Below, in pieces: positions 54,164 to 63,480 of a DNA stretch of 64,000 bases. A program made the position numbers and the translations under genes. The notes under the pieces are model-generated. The model had not been told where the DNA came from, did no database searches, and was given only the letters and a program-made list of their open reading frames with translations. Positions within the stretch are counted from its first letter, which is position 1, and each line of letters begins with the position of its first letter. The stretch is from Modestobacter altitudinis (GTDB taxonomy: Bacteria; Actinomycetota; Actinomycetes; Mycobacteriales; Geodermatophilaceae): the NCBI RefSeq assembly GCF_005930475.1, contig NZ_SJEW01000017.1, positions 1 to 64,000 of the forward strand. The letters run 5' to 3'.

Positions 54164-56242
54164 TCAGGCCGGGAGCGAGGCCACCCCACGGGGCAGGAAG
54201 CGCTTCCCGGTCACGGCCTCGGAGACGCCGACCCGGTCCAGGTACGCCGAGATGCCACCCAGCCAGAACGGCCAGCCGGCGCCCAGCAGCATGGCCAGGT
54301 CGATGTCCTGCACCGCCTGGACGACGCCCTCGTCGAGCATCAGCCGGATCTCCTCGGCCAGCGCCCGCTCGGCGTTGGACCGCAGCTCCGCCGCGGTGAG
54401 GGGCGAGTCGCCGCTCTCGATCCCCACCAGCTCCGGGTCGATCACGCCCGGCTCGGAGAAGACCGACGTCTTGCCCAGCTCGACCATCCGGCGGAGCCCC
54501 TCGCCGACGCCGAAGCGGTCCGGGAACGCCTCGTGCATCCGCTCGGCCACGTGCAGCGCGACCGGCGGGCCGACCAGCGACAGCAGCTCGAACGGCGTCA
54601 TCGGCAGGCCGAGGGGGTCCAGCGCGGTCTCCGCGACGGCGACCGGTGTGCCGGCGTCCACCGCGGCGGTGACCTCGCCCAGGAAGCGGGTGAGCAGCCG
54701 GTTGACCACGAACGCCGGGGCGTCGGCGACCAGCACGCAGCTCTTCCCCAACTGCTTGCCGACTGCGAAGGCGGTGGCCAGCGTCGCGTCGTCGGTCTGC
54801 CCGGCGCGCACCACCTCCAGCAGCGGCAGCACGGCGACCGGGTTGAAGAAGTGCAGCCCGACCACCCGCTCCGGGTGCTCCAGCTTCGAGGCCATCTCGG
54901 TCACCGACAGCGCGGAGGTGTTGGTGGCCAGCACGCACTCGGCCGAGACGACCGCCTCCACCTCGGCGAGGACCTGCTGCTTGACCGACAGCTCCTCGAA
55001 CACCGCCTCGATGACCAGGTCGGCGTCGGCGAAGACGTCCTTGGACAGCGAGCCGGTGACCAGGCCCGTGAGCCGGTTCAGCGCGTCGGGGGAGAGCCGG
55101 CCGCGGCCGGCCAGCTCCTCCAGCTCGCCGTGCACGTAGCCGACGCCCTTGTCCACCCGCGCCTGGTCGATGTCGGTCAGCACGACCGGCACCTCGAGCC
55201 GGCGGACGAACAGCAGCGCCAGCTGCGAGGCCATCAGTCCGGCGCCGACGACGCCGACCTTGGTGACCTTCCGGGCCAGCGCGCGGTCCGGCGCACCCGC
55301 GGGCCGTTTGGCCCGCTTGTTCACCAGGTCGAAGGAGTACAGCCCGGCTCGCAGCTCGTCGCTCATCAGCAGCTCGGCCAGGGCGTCGTCCTCGGCCGCC
55401 GTCCCCGCCGTGAAGCCGGTGTCGCCGGCGCGGGCGAGGTCGAGCAGCTCGACGGCGCGCAGAGCCCCAGGAGAGGCGCCGCGGGTGCGTGCGGCGACGA
55501 TGCCGCGGGCCCGGGCGATGGCGTCGTCCCACGCCGAGCGGTCCACCTCCGGACGCGACACGGTCACCTCGCCGGCCAGCACGCCGGCCGCCCACTCCAG
55601 CGACCGCTCCAGGAAGTCGGCCGGCTCGAGGACGACGTCCGCGATGCCCAGCTCCGCAGCGCGCGGCCCGGACGTGACCTTGTTCTGCGCCAGCGCGTTC
55701 TCCACGATGACGCCGACCGCGGCGTCGATGCCGACCAGGTCCGGCAGCAGCTGCGTGCCGCCCCAGCCGGGCACCAGGCCGAGGAAGACCTCGGGGAAGG
55801 CGACGACGGCGGTGCTGGCGATCGTCCGGTACCGGCAGTGCAGCGCGAGCTCCAGGCCGCCGCCCATCGCCGCGCCGTTGACGAAGGCGAACGTCGGGAC
55901 GCCGCCGTCGGTGAGCCGGCGGAACACCCGGTGCCCGGTCTCGGCGATCTCCCGGGCGTCCTCGGCCGAGGTGAGGGCCGGGACGCCGGAGAGGTCCGCG
56001 CCGACGGCGAAGATGAACGGCTTGCCGGTGACGGCGATGGCCACCGGGGCAGGCGAATGGGCCGCGACCTCGTCCAGGGCGGCGTCCAGCGAAGCGAGCC
56101 CCCCGGGGCCGAAGGTCGACGGGCGGGTGTGGTCCTGCCCGTTGTCCAGGGTGATCAGCGCCAGCTCACCGGCCAGCCCGGGCACCCGCAGGTACCGGAC
56201 GTGCGCCTGCGTGACGACCTCGTTCTCGAACACTGCACTCAC
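54164..56242 (-). CDS. fadB: Fatty-acid oxidation multifunctional protein (enoyl-CoA hydratase / 3-hydroxyacyl-CoA dehydrogenase)
   Basis: A 692-residue two-domain enzyme. Residues 10-290 are a crotonase domain with the oxyanion block VGADLSG and the catalytic FVNGAAMGGGLELALHCRYR plus PEVFLGLVPGWGG, where the glutamate acts on the enoyl-CoA. From about residue 330 comes the NAD-binding dehydrogenase domain (VGVVGAGLMASQLALLF), followed by two C-terminal helical domains with HFFNPV and the DAPAFVVNRLLTRF block. It hydrates and then oxidises acyl chains. The GTG start overlaps the thiolase stop (GTGA). It is the second gene of a beta-oxidation pair. Confidence 0.93.
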   Translation of the reverse strand: MSAVFENEVVTQAHVRYLRVPGLAGELALITLDNGQDHTRPSTFGPGGLASLDAALDEVAAHSPAPVAIAVTGKPFIFAVGADLSGVPALTSAEDAREIAETGHRVFRRLTDGGVPTFAFVNGAAMGGGLELALHCRYRTIASTAVVAFPEVFLGLVPGWGGTQLLPDLVGIDAAVGVIVENALAQNKVTSGPRAAELGIADVVLEPADFLERSLEWAAGVLAGEVTVSRPEVDRSAWDDAIARARGIVAARTRGASPGALRAVELLDLARAGDTGFTAGTAAEDDALAELLMSDELRAGLYSFDLVNKRAKRPAGAPDRALARKVTKVGVVGAGLMASQLALLFVRRLEVPVVLTDIDQARVDKGVGYVHGELEELAGRGRLSPDALNRLTGLVTGSLSKDVFADADLVIEAVFEELSVKQQVLAEVEAVVSAECVLATNTSALSVTEMASKLEHPERVVGLHFFNPVAVLPLLEVVRAGQTDDATLATAFAVGKQLGKSCVLVADAPAFVVNRLLTRFLGEVTAAVDAGTPVAVAETALDPLGLPMTPFELLSLVGPPVALHVAERMHEAFPDRFGVGEGLRRMVELGKTSVFSEPGVIDPELVGIESGDSPLTAAELRSNAERALAEEIRLMLDEGVVQAVQDIDLAMLLGAGWPFWLGGISAYLDRVGVSEAVTGKRFLPRGVASLPA

Positions 56243-57462
56243 GTCGAAGCACCTTCCCAGTTCGGGTTCTCCCAGATCACGGTGCCGCCCATGCCGATGC
56301 CGATGCACATCGCGGTCAGCCCGTAGCGGACGTCCGGCCGCTCCGCGAACTGCCGGGACAGCTGGGTCATCAGCCGGACGCCGGAGGACGCCAGCGGGTG
56401 GCCGACGGCGATCGCGCCGCCCCACGGGTTGACCCGCTCGTCGTCGTCGGCGATGCCGTAGTGGTCGAGGAAGGCCAGCACCTGGACGGCGAAGGCCTCG
56501 TTGAGCTCGAACAGCCCGATGTCGTCGATGGACAGCCCGGTGCTGGCCAGCGCCTTCTCCGTCGACGGGATCGGCCCGACGCCCATCACCTCGGGCTCGA
56601 CGCCGGCGAAGCCGTATCCCACCAGCCGCATGCCGATGTCCAGGCCGAGCTCGACAGCGACGTCCTCGGCGGCGAGCAGGCAGCCGGTGGCGCCGTCGTT
56701 CAGCCCCGCGGCGTTGCCCGCGGTGACGTGCCCGTGCGGGCGGAACGGCGTCTTCAGCGCCGCCAGGCCGTCGAGGGTGGTGTTCGGCCGCGGCGGCTCG
56801 TCGACGGTGGCCAGCCCCCACCCGGCCTCGGCCGAGCGGGTGGCGACAGGGACGAGCTCCGGGCCGATCTGCCCGTTCGCCACGGCCTTGGCGTACTTCT
56901 GCTGGCTGGCCAGTGCGAAGGCGTCGGCGCGCTCCTTGGTCAGGTGCGGGAAGCGGTCGTGCAAGTTCTCCGCGGTGGAGCCCATGACCAGGGCCGAGCC
57001 GTCGACGATCTTCTCGCTGACGAACCGCGGGTTGGGGTCGACGCCCTCGCCCATCGGGTGGTGGCCCATGTGCTCCACGCCGCCGGCGATCGCCACGTCG
57101 TAGGCGCCGAAGGCGATGCCGCTGGCGGTGGTGGTGACGGCGGTCATCGCACCGGCGCACATCCGGTCGATGGCGAAACCGGGGACCGACTTCGGCAGCC
57201 CGGCGAGCAGGGCGGCGGTGCGGCCGATGGTCAGCCCCTGGTCGCCGATCTGGGTGGTGGCGGCGATGGCGACCTCGTCGACCCGCTCCGGCGGCAGGGC
57301 CGGGTTGCGCCGCATCAGCTCCCGGATGCAGCGGACGACGAGGTCGTCGGCGCGGGTCTCGGCGTAGATCCCCGCAGGTCCCGCCTTGCCGAAGGGCGTG
57401 CGCACGCCGTCGACGAAGACGACCTCGCGCAGCTGGCGTGGCCGCCGCTCTACAGATGACAC
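56239..57462 (-). CDS. fadA: Acetyl-CoA C-acyltransferase (3-ketoacyl-CoA thiolase)
   Basis: A 407-residue thiolase that cleaves 3-ketoacyl-CoA to acetyl-CoA and a shorter acyl-CoA. It has the N-terminal RTPFGKAG, the acylated cysteine in DRMCAGAMTAV near residue 100, NEAFAVQ, the histidine in GHPLASSG and the second cysteine in MCIGIGMGG. It is followed by the hydratase/dehydrogenase gene with a four-base overlap, completing a beta-oxidation complex. A palindromic operator lies about 53 bases upstream of its start. Confidence 0.94.
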   Translation of the reverse strand: MSSVERRPRQLREVVFVDGVRTPFGKAGPAGIYAETRADDLVVRCIRELMRRNPALPPERVDEVAIAATTQIGDQGLTIGRTAALLAGLPKSVPGFAIDRMCAGAMTAVTTTASGIAFGAYDVAIAGGVEHMGHHPMGEGVDPNPRFVSEKIVDGSALVMGSTAENLHDRFPHLTKERADAFALASQQKYAKAVANGQIGPELVPVATRSAEAGWGLATVDEPPRPNTTLDGLAALKTPFRPHGHVTAGNAAGLNDGATGCLLAAEDVAVELGLDIGMRLVGYGFAGVEPEVMGVGPIPSTEKALASTGLSIDDIGLFELNEAFAVQVLAFLDHYGIADDDERVNPWGGAIAVGHPLASSGVRLMTQLSRQFAERPDVRYGLTAMCIGIGMGGTVIWENPNWEGAST

Positions 57463-57514
57463 AGGACCTCCGCGGTGGGTTCAGACGCCGGCTCGGGGGA
57501 GCGGCGCCCTCTAA

Positions 57515-57530
57515 GTTACCCATTGGTAAC
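57515..57530. promoter_or_regulatory. Palindromic operator upstream of the fadA-fadB pair
   Basis: The perfect dyad GTTACC-N4-GGTAAC lies 53-68 bases upstream of the thiolase start, in a gap of 170 bases before the divergent membrane protein gene. The form and position fit a TetR-type repressor site, the usual type of fatty-acid degradation regulator in actinobacteria. The cognate regulator is not in the window. Confidence 0.6.
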
Positions 57531-57632
57531 CGCCGGTCCAAGCGCACTCCTCGACACGGGTGACGTACCGCCCGTCGGGCGGCCCGGTGCCCTAGGCTCC
57601 CCGATCCCGGTACCCGGCAAGCGGGAGGCTCG

Positions 57633-58475
57633 ATGCGCTCGGCACGGCGGGCACTGGCGCGGGCGGTGCCCTGGGCTGCGGTCCTCCTGCCGCTCGCCGA
57701 GCTGCTGCTCGTCGTCACGGGCGTGCTCCCGGTCGGCGTCGCCGTGCTGGTGGCCGTGGTGCTGGAGGCTGCGTTCGCCGCGGTCCTGGTGGCCGGGTGG
57801 ACGGCGTTCCGCCGGGTCTGGCGGACCGAGCGGGCGCGCGGCGGACCGCGCCGCCAGGCACTGCTCGCCGGCCTGGCCGCCACGGCGCCCCCGGCGGTGG
57901 TGACCCTGGTCCGGTCGGAGCTGGGCACGTGGCAGGCGCTGTGGTGGGCGCTGCGGCGGCGGCGGGCGGTGCTGCCCGGGGAGCTCGCGTTCGGGTACAC
58001 CTCCCGCATCGGGGTCATGCTCTGGGTGACGATCGCCCTCACGCCGCTGGAGGTCCTCGTCGTCCACCTGCTGCTGCCCTGGCCGATCGTGCGGACCGTC
58101 GTGCTCGTGCTCAGCATCGTGTCGCTGGTGTGGATGCTCGGCTTCGCCCTCGGGCTGCAGCAGCGCCCGCACGTGCTCGGTCCCGGGGAGCTGGTGCTGC
58201 GCTTCGGGCACCTCCGCCAGCTCGTCGTCCCGCTCGCCGACGTCGTCACCGCCCGGGCGGTGACGACGGTGGACCACCCGAAGAACCTCGAGGTGGCGGA
58301 CGGTCAGGTGGCGTTGTCGGTGCTGGGGGAATCAAGCGTGCGGCTGCAGCTGCGGTCGGGTGCGGTGGTGGGCCTCGACGGCCGGCCGGTGGAGGCCGAG
58401 CGCGTCGTCTTCTTCGCCGACGACCCGCGCGCCGCCGTGCGGGAGCTGCGGGCACGCCAGGCGGTCGGGGGATGA
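57633..58475 (+). CDS. Membrane protein of unknown function
   Basis: A 280-residue protein with two N-terminal membrane helices (residues 14-55) and two more around residues 128-180, then a soluble C-terminal domain (from about 185) with VVPLADVVTARAVTTVDHPKNLEV, a beta-rich region. I do not recognise the family. The ATG at 57633 starts before the first helix. Its stop overlaps the next gene's ATG by four bases. Confidence 0.75.
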   Translation: MRSARRALARAVPWAAVLLPLAELLLVVTGVLPVGVAVLVAVVLEAAFAAVLVAGWTAFRRVWRTERARGGPRRQALLAGLAATAPPAVVTLVRSELGTWQALWWALRRRRAVLPGELAFGYTSRIGVMLWVTIALTPLEVLVVHLLLPWPIVRTVVLVLSIVSLVWMLGFALGLQQRPHVLGPGELVLRFGHLRQLVVPLADVVTARAVTTVDHPKNLEVADGQVALSVLGESSVRLQLRSGAVVGLDGRPVEAERVVFFADDPRAAVRELRARQAVGG

Positions 58476-59491
58476 CCCGGTACGCGGTGCTGCTGCGCGG
58501 CATCAACGTCGGCCGGGCCCACCGGGTCCCCATGGCCGAGCTGCGCGAGCTGCTGACCGCCCAGGGGCACACCGGGGTGGCGACGCTGCTGCAGAGCGGG
58601 AACGTGGTGCTCGACTCCGACCGGCCGGCAGGTGAGCTCGGGTCCGCGGTCGAGCGTGCGCTGGAACAGCGGTTCGGGTTCGCCGTCCCCGTCGTCGTCC
58701 GCACCCGGGACGAGCTGCTCGCGGTGGTCGCGAAGGACCCGCTCGGGTCGGTCGCCACCGACCCGAGCCGCTACGTCGTGTCCTTCTCGAACGCACCCGT
58801 CCCGCCCGAGGTCCGGGAGCGGCTCGCCGCCGTCGACCCCGAGGACGACGTGTTCACCGTCGACGGCCGCGAGCTCTACCTCTGGTGTCCGCACGGGCAG
58901 CTGCAGAGCCCGCTGTCCGCCGCGCTGGCGACGACCAGGGGCCCGGTCGGCACCGCGCGGAACTGGGCCACCGTGCGCAAGCTCGCCGCCGTGCTCCTGG
59001 GCGGGGTGCTGGGCCTCGCGGTGCTGTCCGGGTGCTCCCGGACCCCGGACGTCAACGGCGCCGTGGGCATCACCGTGACCGCCGACGGCTCCCCGGTGGC
59101 CGTGGCCGAGGTGTGCCACGGCTCCGTCGACCGGATCACCGTCGCCGGTCCCAACCGGGGTGAGCAGCCCAACGAGACCCTCGCCGACCTGACCTCGCCG
59201 GGCAGGGTGAGCGAGTCGACGCAGGTGGACCTGGTCGGCCCCGCCGGCTGGCGCGGCACGCCGCTGACCTTGCCCCTGGACGACGAGCTGCACGTCGTCC
59301 TCGCCGACGACCGGGACGCGAACAGCGAACTGACCCAGACCGAGTTCACCCCGGCCCAGCTGGCCACGCTGACCCCGGGGACCGTGCAGTACTCGCAGTA
59401 CGACGTCGACGAGGGCTCGTCGCAGGTGCGGGCCCCGCTGGCCGACTTCCACGCCATCACCTGCTCCGGGCGCGACCGACGGACCGGCTGA
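58472..59491 (+). CDS. DUF1697 protein fused in frame to a lipoprotein-like domain
   Basis: A 339-residue open frame. Residues 1-167 are a DUF1697 domain (RYAVLLRGINVGRAHRVPMAELRELL, LLQSGNVVLDS, and the family C-terminus TARNWATV). Instead of ending a few residues later, the frame reads straight into VRKLAAVLLGGVLGLAVLSGC, a lipoprotein signal peptide with lipobox LSGC, and a 150-residue domain with an immunoglobulin-like beta pattern. A GTG at 58973 could start the lipoprotein on its own. So the frame may be a true fusion, or two overlapping products. The ATG at 58472 overlaps the previous stop. Confidence 0.75.
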   Translation: MTRYAVLLRGINVGRAHRVPMAELRELLTAQGHTGVATLLQSGNVVLDSDRPAGELGSAVERALEQRFGFAVPVVVRTRDELLAVVAKDPLGSVATDPSRYVVSFSNAPVPPEVRERLAAVDPEDDVFTVDGRELYLWCPHGQLQSPLSAALATTRGPVGTARNWATVRKLAAVLLGGVLGLAVLSGCSRTPDVNGAVGITVTADGSPVAVAEVCHGSVDRITVAGPNRGEQPNETLADLTSPGRVSESTQVDLVGPAGWRGTPLTLPLDDELHVVLADDRDANSELTQTEFTPAQLATLTPGTVQYSQYDVDEGSSQVRAPLADFHAITCSGRDRRTG

Positions 59492-59507
59492 CGTCAGCCC
59501 GTGGCGG

Positions 59508-60761
59508 TCAGCCGGCGGCGATCGCGGCGGTGAGCAGGTCGCCGGTCAGCCCGATCTGCCACTCGCGCGCGCCACCGGCGCGCAGCGCCGCGGCCACCGC
59601 GTCGGCGTCCGCCGGCGCCGGCGGCGTCCACATCAGCCGGCGGACCAGGTCGGGGGAGAGCAGGTTCTCCACCGGCACCGACCACTGCTCGGACACCTCG
59701 GCCAGTGCGGCCCGGGCGGCCTTGAGCCGGGCAGCCGCCGCGGGGTCGCGGTCGGCCCAGCGGTTGACCGGGGGCGGTCCCTCGCCGGGCTTGCTGTGCA
59801 GCGGCAGCTCGGCGTCGGCCAGCTCCCGCCCGCGCACCAGCGCACCGAACCAGGTGCCGACGAGCCTGCGGTTGGCCCGGCCCCGGAAGACCGGGAGGTC
59901 CAGCAGCGCCCCCTCGGTCTTCGGGTCGGCCTGCACGGCCGAGACCATGGCGGTGTCCGGCAGCACCCGGCCCGGGGCGATGTCCCGGCGGCGGGCCAGC
60001 TCGTCCCGGGCCTGCCACAGCGCCCGCAGCATGCCCAGCTGCCGCCGGCTGCGGAGCCCGTGCATGCCCGACGTCTTCCGCCACGGGTCCACCTTGGGTG
60101 CCGGGGGGCCGGCGGCCAGGATCGCCTCGAACTCCTGCCGCGCCCACTCGGTCTTGCCCTGCTCGGCGAGGATGCCGGCGAGCGCGTCCCGCAGCTCGAC
60201 CAGCACCTCGACGTCCAGTGCGGCGTAGACCAGCCAGTCCTCCGGCAACGGCCGGGTGCTCCAGTCCGCAGCCGAGTGGCCCTTCTGCAGCGACAGTCCC
60301 AGCAGGGACTCCACGACCGCACCGAGCCCCACCCGCGGCAGCCCGGCCAACCGGGCGGCCAGCTCGGTGTCGAACAGCCGGGACGGCACCAGGCCCAGCT
60401 CGGCCAGGCAGGGCAGGTCCTGGTTGGCCGCGTGCAGCACCCACTCGGCGTCCCCGATGGCGGCCTGCACGGCCGACAGGTCCGGCAGCGGCACCGGGTC
60501 GATCATCCCGGTGCCCGCACCGGCGCGGCGCAGCTGCACCAGGTAGGCGCTCTGGCCGTAGCGGTAGCCCGAGGCGCGCTCGGCGTCGACGGCGACCGGG
60601 CCGCTGCCCGCGGCCAGCGCGTCGGCGTAGGCGACCAGCGCGGTGGAGGTCTCGATCACCGGCAGCAGCCCGTCCCGGGGCGCGAGCAGCGGGACGGCCG
60701 TCGGTGCGTCCTCGTCCGACACCGGGTCGGCCACCGGCTCGATCACCGGCTCCCCGACCAC
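59508..60761 (-). CDS. rnd: Ribonuclease D (HRDC-domain 3'-5' exonuclease)
   Basis: A 417-residue DEDD-family 3'-5' exoribonuclease. The acidic metal ligands are in VAVDAERASGYRYGQ, HAANQDLPCLAELG and the YAALDVEVLVEL block; a C-terminal HRDC domain begins near residue 215 (RSRRQLGMLRALWQARDE). It matures or degrades structured RNAs. The N-terminus is acidic and Pro-rich; GTG at 60761 is the first start codon in frame. Orthologue of Rv2681 by gene order. Confidence 0.9.
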   Translation of the reverse strand: MVGEPVIEPVADPVSDEDAPTAVPLLAPRDGLLPVIETSTALVAYADALAAGSGPVAVDAERASGYRYGQSAYLVQLRRAGAGTGMIDPVPLPDLSAVQAAIGDAEWVLHAANQDLPCLAELGLVPSRLFDTELAARLAGLPRVGLGAVVESLLGLSLQKGHSAADWSTRPLPEDWLVYAALDVEVLVELRDALAGILAEQGKTEWARQEFEAILAAGPPAPKVDPWRKTSGMHGLRSRRQLGMLRALWQARDELARRRDIAPGRVLPDTAMVSAVQADPKTEGALLDLPVFRGRANRRLVGTWFGALVRGRELADAELPLHSKPGEGPPPVNRWADRDPAAAARLKAARAALAEVSEQWSVPVENLLSPDLVRRLMWTPPAPADADAVAAALRAGGAREWQIGLTGDLLTAAIAAG

Positions 60762-60835
60762 GGGCGTCTCCGGCAGCGGCTCGGACAGCGGCTCGGTGAA
60801 CTCCAGCTGCGGGACGGCGGGAGTCTGGTCGGCGC

Positions 60836-61588
60836 TCAGTGGATGACCCCCGAACGGATGCCCAGCGCCACCATGTGCGCCCGGTCGCCGGTGCCCAGCT
60901 TGCGCGCGATGCGCGCCAGGTGGCTCTTCACGGTCAGTGCCGACAGGTCGACCATCTCGCCTATCTCCTTGTTGGTGTGCCCGTCGGCGACGAGCCGCAG
61001 GATGTCCCGCTCGCGCGCGGAGAGCTCGCCGACAGCTTCCTCCACCCCGGTCTGGGTCAGCCCCTGGGCCAGGCTGCTGGCGATGCCCGGGTCGGCGAAC
61101 ACCTCACCGGACAGCGCCGCCCGCAGGCCCTCGGCGAGCGTGGCCAGCGGGCTGGTCTTCAGCACGTACCCCTGGACGCCGGCCAGGAAGGCGTCCCGGA
61201 CGACGGCGGGGTCGGTCACCGAGGTCAGGACGACGGTCACCGGCCACCCCTCGGTGCGCAGCGTGGGGAGCAGCTCCAGGCCCCGTCCGTGGTCACCGCC
61301 GCGGCTGCCGGCGTCGGGCCCCGCCTCGGGGAGGTCGGCCTCCAGCAGGCAGAGCGCGCGCGGCCCGGAGACGTGCACCCGCACCCGGGCCTCCTCCAGC
61401 GAGGCGGCCTCCTCGACGTCCCGGGCACCCAGTCCGCGCAGCCGGCCGGCGAGTGCCTCGCGGACCAACGGGGAGGGGTCGACGACCAGCGCACCGGCGT
61501 GCGGGCCGAACAGGACGCCGTCGGACCACAGTCGACCCAGGGTCACGCAGTCTCCCGCCGTCGGGCCGGTCGGGAGTCGAGCGGCCAT
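60836..61588 (-). CDS. LuxR-family response regulator
   Basis: A 250-residue NarL/FixJ-type regulator. A receiver domain occupies residues 30-165 with a phosphoacceptor aspartate candidate in LLEADLPEAG and the conserved lysine in GYVLKTSPL. The C-terminal helix-turn-helix is ELSARERDILRLVADGHTNKEIGEMVDLSALTVKSHLARIARKLG. The receiver is somewhat unusual: the acidic pair at the start of the domain is reduced to VVDPS and no sensor kinase gene is near, so phosphorylation is uncertain. Start ATG at 61588. Confidence 0.85.
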   Translation of the reverse strand: MAARLPTGPTAGDCVTLGRLWSDGVLFGPHAGALVVDPSPLVREALAGRLRGLGARDVEEAASLEEARVRVHVSGPRALCLLEADLPEAGPDAGSRGGDHGRGLELLPTLRTEGWPVTVVLTSVTDPAVVRDAFLAGVQGYVLKTSPLATLAEGLRAALSGEVFADPGIASSLAQGLTQTGVEEAVGELSARERDILRLVADGHTNKEIGEMVDLSALTVKSHLARIARKLGTGDRAHMVALGIRSGVIH

Positions 61589-61671
61589 CAGCTGACCACC
61601 CGGGACCCGATCCGGCGTGTCCGCGCACTCGGCCCATCCCTGGTTACGCCGAGTGGAGTACGCCGACGAGT

Positions 61672-62295
61672 CTAGGCACCGGTGTCGGCAGTCTGCCCGT
61701 TCGAGGTCAGCAGGTGGATGCCGGGCGGCGGGAGGCCGGCAGCGGTACCGAGCACGGTGAGGAACGCGGTCAGGTGCTTGTCCAGGTCAGTGCCCTCCGC
61801 CGTCCAGGAGGCCCGGATCTCCACGTCGACCGAGTGCTCGGGGGCGGCGATCGAGCCGAACCGGGTGGACGCCGTGCGGGTGACCGTCCCGCCGATGGCG
61901 TGGTGGCCGGCGCCGTGCTCGGCGAGGGCGTCGGTCAGCCAGCTCCAGGCGACCTCGGAGAACATGCTGTCGTCGACCATCTCCGAGTCGGTGCTGGCGG
62001 AGAGGTAGCCGACGCAGCGGGTGGTGCCCTGCCAGGCCTCGTGGCCCTCCGGGTCGAACAGCAGGATGAAGCGACCGCTGGCGAGCTCCTCCTCCTCGTC
62101 GGCCGGGTCGCCGACGTGCACGCCGATCGCGAGGGAGAACGGGGCCAGCCGCTGCGGCGCCGGGATGTGCTCCAGGACGATCCCCGGGCGCGGGTGTACG
62201 GTCGCCAGCGCTTCCAGGGCGGCCTGGAACTCCGCGGGCTTCTGCGCCACGGGCGGCTCGACGCCGTCGGCCGGACGCTTGCGCTGCTGGGCCAC
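61672..62295 (-). CDS. DUF3000 protein
   Basis: A 207-residue protein of the DUF3000 family, conserved beside hemE in actinobacteria. It has KPAEFQAALEALATVHPRPGIVLEHIPAPQRLAPFSLA, ASGRFILLFDPEGHEAWQG and SEVAWSWLTDALAEHGA. Function unknown. The GTG at 62295 fits the family start; open sequence continues upstream without any family residues. It is divergent from hemE with 138 bases between starts. Confidence 0.88.
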   Translation of the reverse strand: MAQQRKRPADGVEPPVAQKPAEFQAALEALATVHPRPGIVLEHIPAPQRLAPFSLAIGVHVGDPADEEEELASGRFILLFDPEGHEAWQGTTRCVGYLSASTDSEMVDDSMFSEVAWSWLTDALAEHGAGHHAIGGTVTRTASTRFGSIAAPEHSVDVEIRASWTAEGTDLDKHLTAFLTVLGTAAGLPPPGIHLLTSNGQTADTGA

Positions 62296-62433
62296 GGCCG
62301 CAGGGTAGGTCGCCGTGGGACGGATGTGGCGTCCCGACGCGCCGCTGTGGCCTGCCCGTGACCCGGCCGTGGGGCGGCTGGGCCGACCGACGGCCCGCGC
62401 CGCCGTCCGGCGCGTCTGGGAGGATCGGCGGTC

Positions 62434-63480
62434 GTGGGAACAGCAGCAGGTCCGGCCACCGACTCCGCCCTGGTCCGGGCGGCCCGTGGCCTCCCGGTCG
62501 ACCGCACGCCCGTGTGGTTCATGCGCCAGGCCGGCCGGTCGCTGCCGGAGTACCGGGCACTGCGGGCGGGGACCGCGATGCTGCAGGCCTGCCAGGACCC
62601 CGACCTGGTCACCGAGATCACCCTGCAGCCGGTCCGCCGGCACGGCGTCGACGCGGCGGTCCTCTTCTCCGACATCGTGCTGCCGCTGGTCGTGGCCGGG
62701 ATGGACATCGAGATCAAGCCCGGCGTCGGTCCGGTCGTCGCCTCCCCGGTCCGGTCGGTCGCCGACGTCGACGCGCTCCCCCCGCTGGAGCCCGACCGGC
62801 TGGACTTCCTCGCCACCTCGGTGCGCCGGCTGGTCGCGGAGCTGGGCAGCACGCCGCTGATCGGCTTCGCCGGGGCACCGTTCACCCTCGCCACCTACCT
62901 CATCGAGGGCGGCCCCTCCAAGGAGCACGCCCGGACCAAGGCGTTCATGTACGCCGAGCCGGAGGCCTGGCGGCGGCTGCTGGACCGCCTGGCGGTCAGC
63001 GCGGCGACGTTCCTGCAGGTGCAGGTGGACGCCGGGGCCAGCGCCGTGCAGCTGTTCGACTCCTGGGCCGGGGTGCTGTCGGCGACCGACTACGCCACCC
63101 GGGTGCTGCCGCACTCCCGCGCGGTCCTCGACGCGCTGGGCGACCGGGACGTGCCGAAGGTCCACTTCGGCGTCGGCACCGGGGAGCTGCTGCCGCTGAT
63201 CGGGGACGCCGGTGCCGACGTCGTCGGCGTCGACTGGCGGGTGCCGCTGGACGAGGCCGCCCGCCGGGTGGGGCCGGGCTTCTCGCTGCAGGGCAACCTC
63301 GACCCCGCGGTGCTGCTGGCCGATCGGGAGACCGTCGACCGCGAGGTGCGCCGGGTGGTCGAGCAGGGCCGGGCCGCCCGGGGGCACGTGTTCAACCTCG
63401 GTCACGGCGTGCTGCCCGACACCGACCCCGGCGTCCTGACCCACGTCGTCGAGCTGGTGCACGAGCTGTCGGCCAGATGA
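62434..63480 (+). CDS. hemE: Uroporphyrinogen decarboxylase
   Basis: A 348-residue TIM-barrel enzyme that converts uroporphyrinogen III to coproporphyrinogen III. The N-terminal [18 protein letters not shown] motif, FSDIVLPL with the catalytic aspartate, [23 protein letters not shown] and the C-terminal [13 protein letters not shown] are all in place. Start GTG at 62434. The stop overlaps the next haem gene's start (ATGA). Confidence 0.95.
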   Translation: MGTAAGPATDSALVRAARGLPVDRTPVWFMRQAGRSLPEYRALRAGTAMLQACQDPDLVTEITLQPVRRHGVDAAVLFSDIVLPLVVAGMDIEIKPGVGPVVASPVRSVADVDALPPLEPDRLDFLATSVRRLVAELGSTPLIGFAGAPFTLATYLIEGGPSKEHARTKAFMYAEPEAWRRLLDRLAVSAATFLQVQVDAGASAVQLFDSWAGVLSATDYATRVLPHSRAVLDALGDRDVPKVHFGVGTGELLPLIGDAGADVVGVDWRVPLDEAARRVGPGFSLQGNLDPAVLLADRETVDREVRRVVEQGRAARGHVFNLGHGVLPDTDPGVLTHVVELVHELSAR

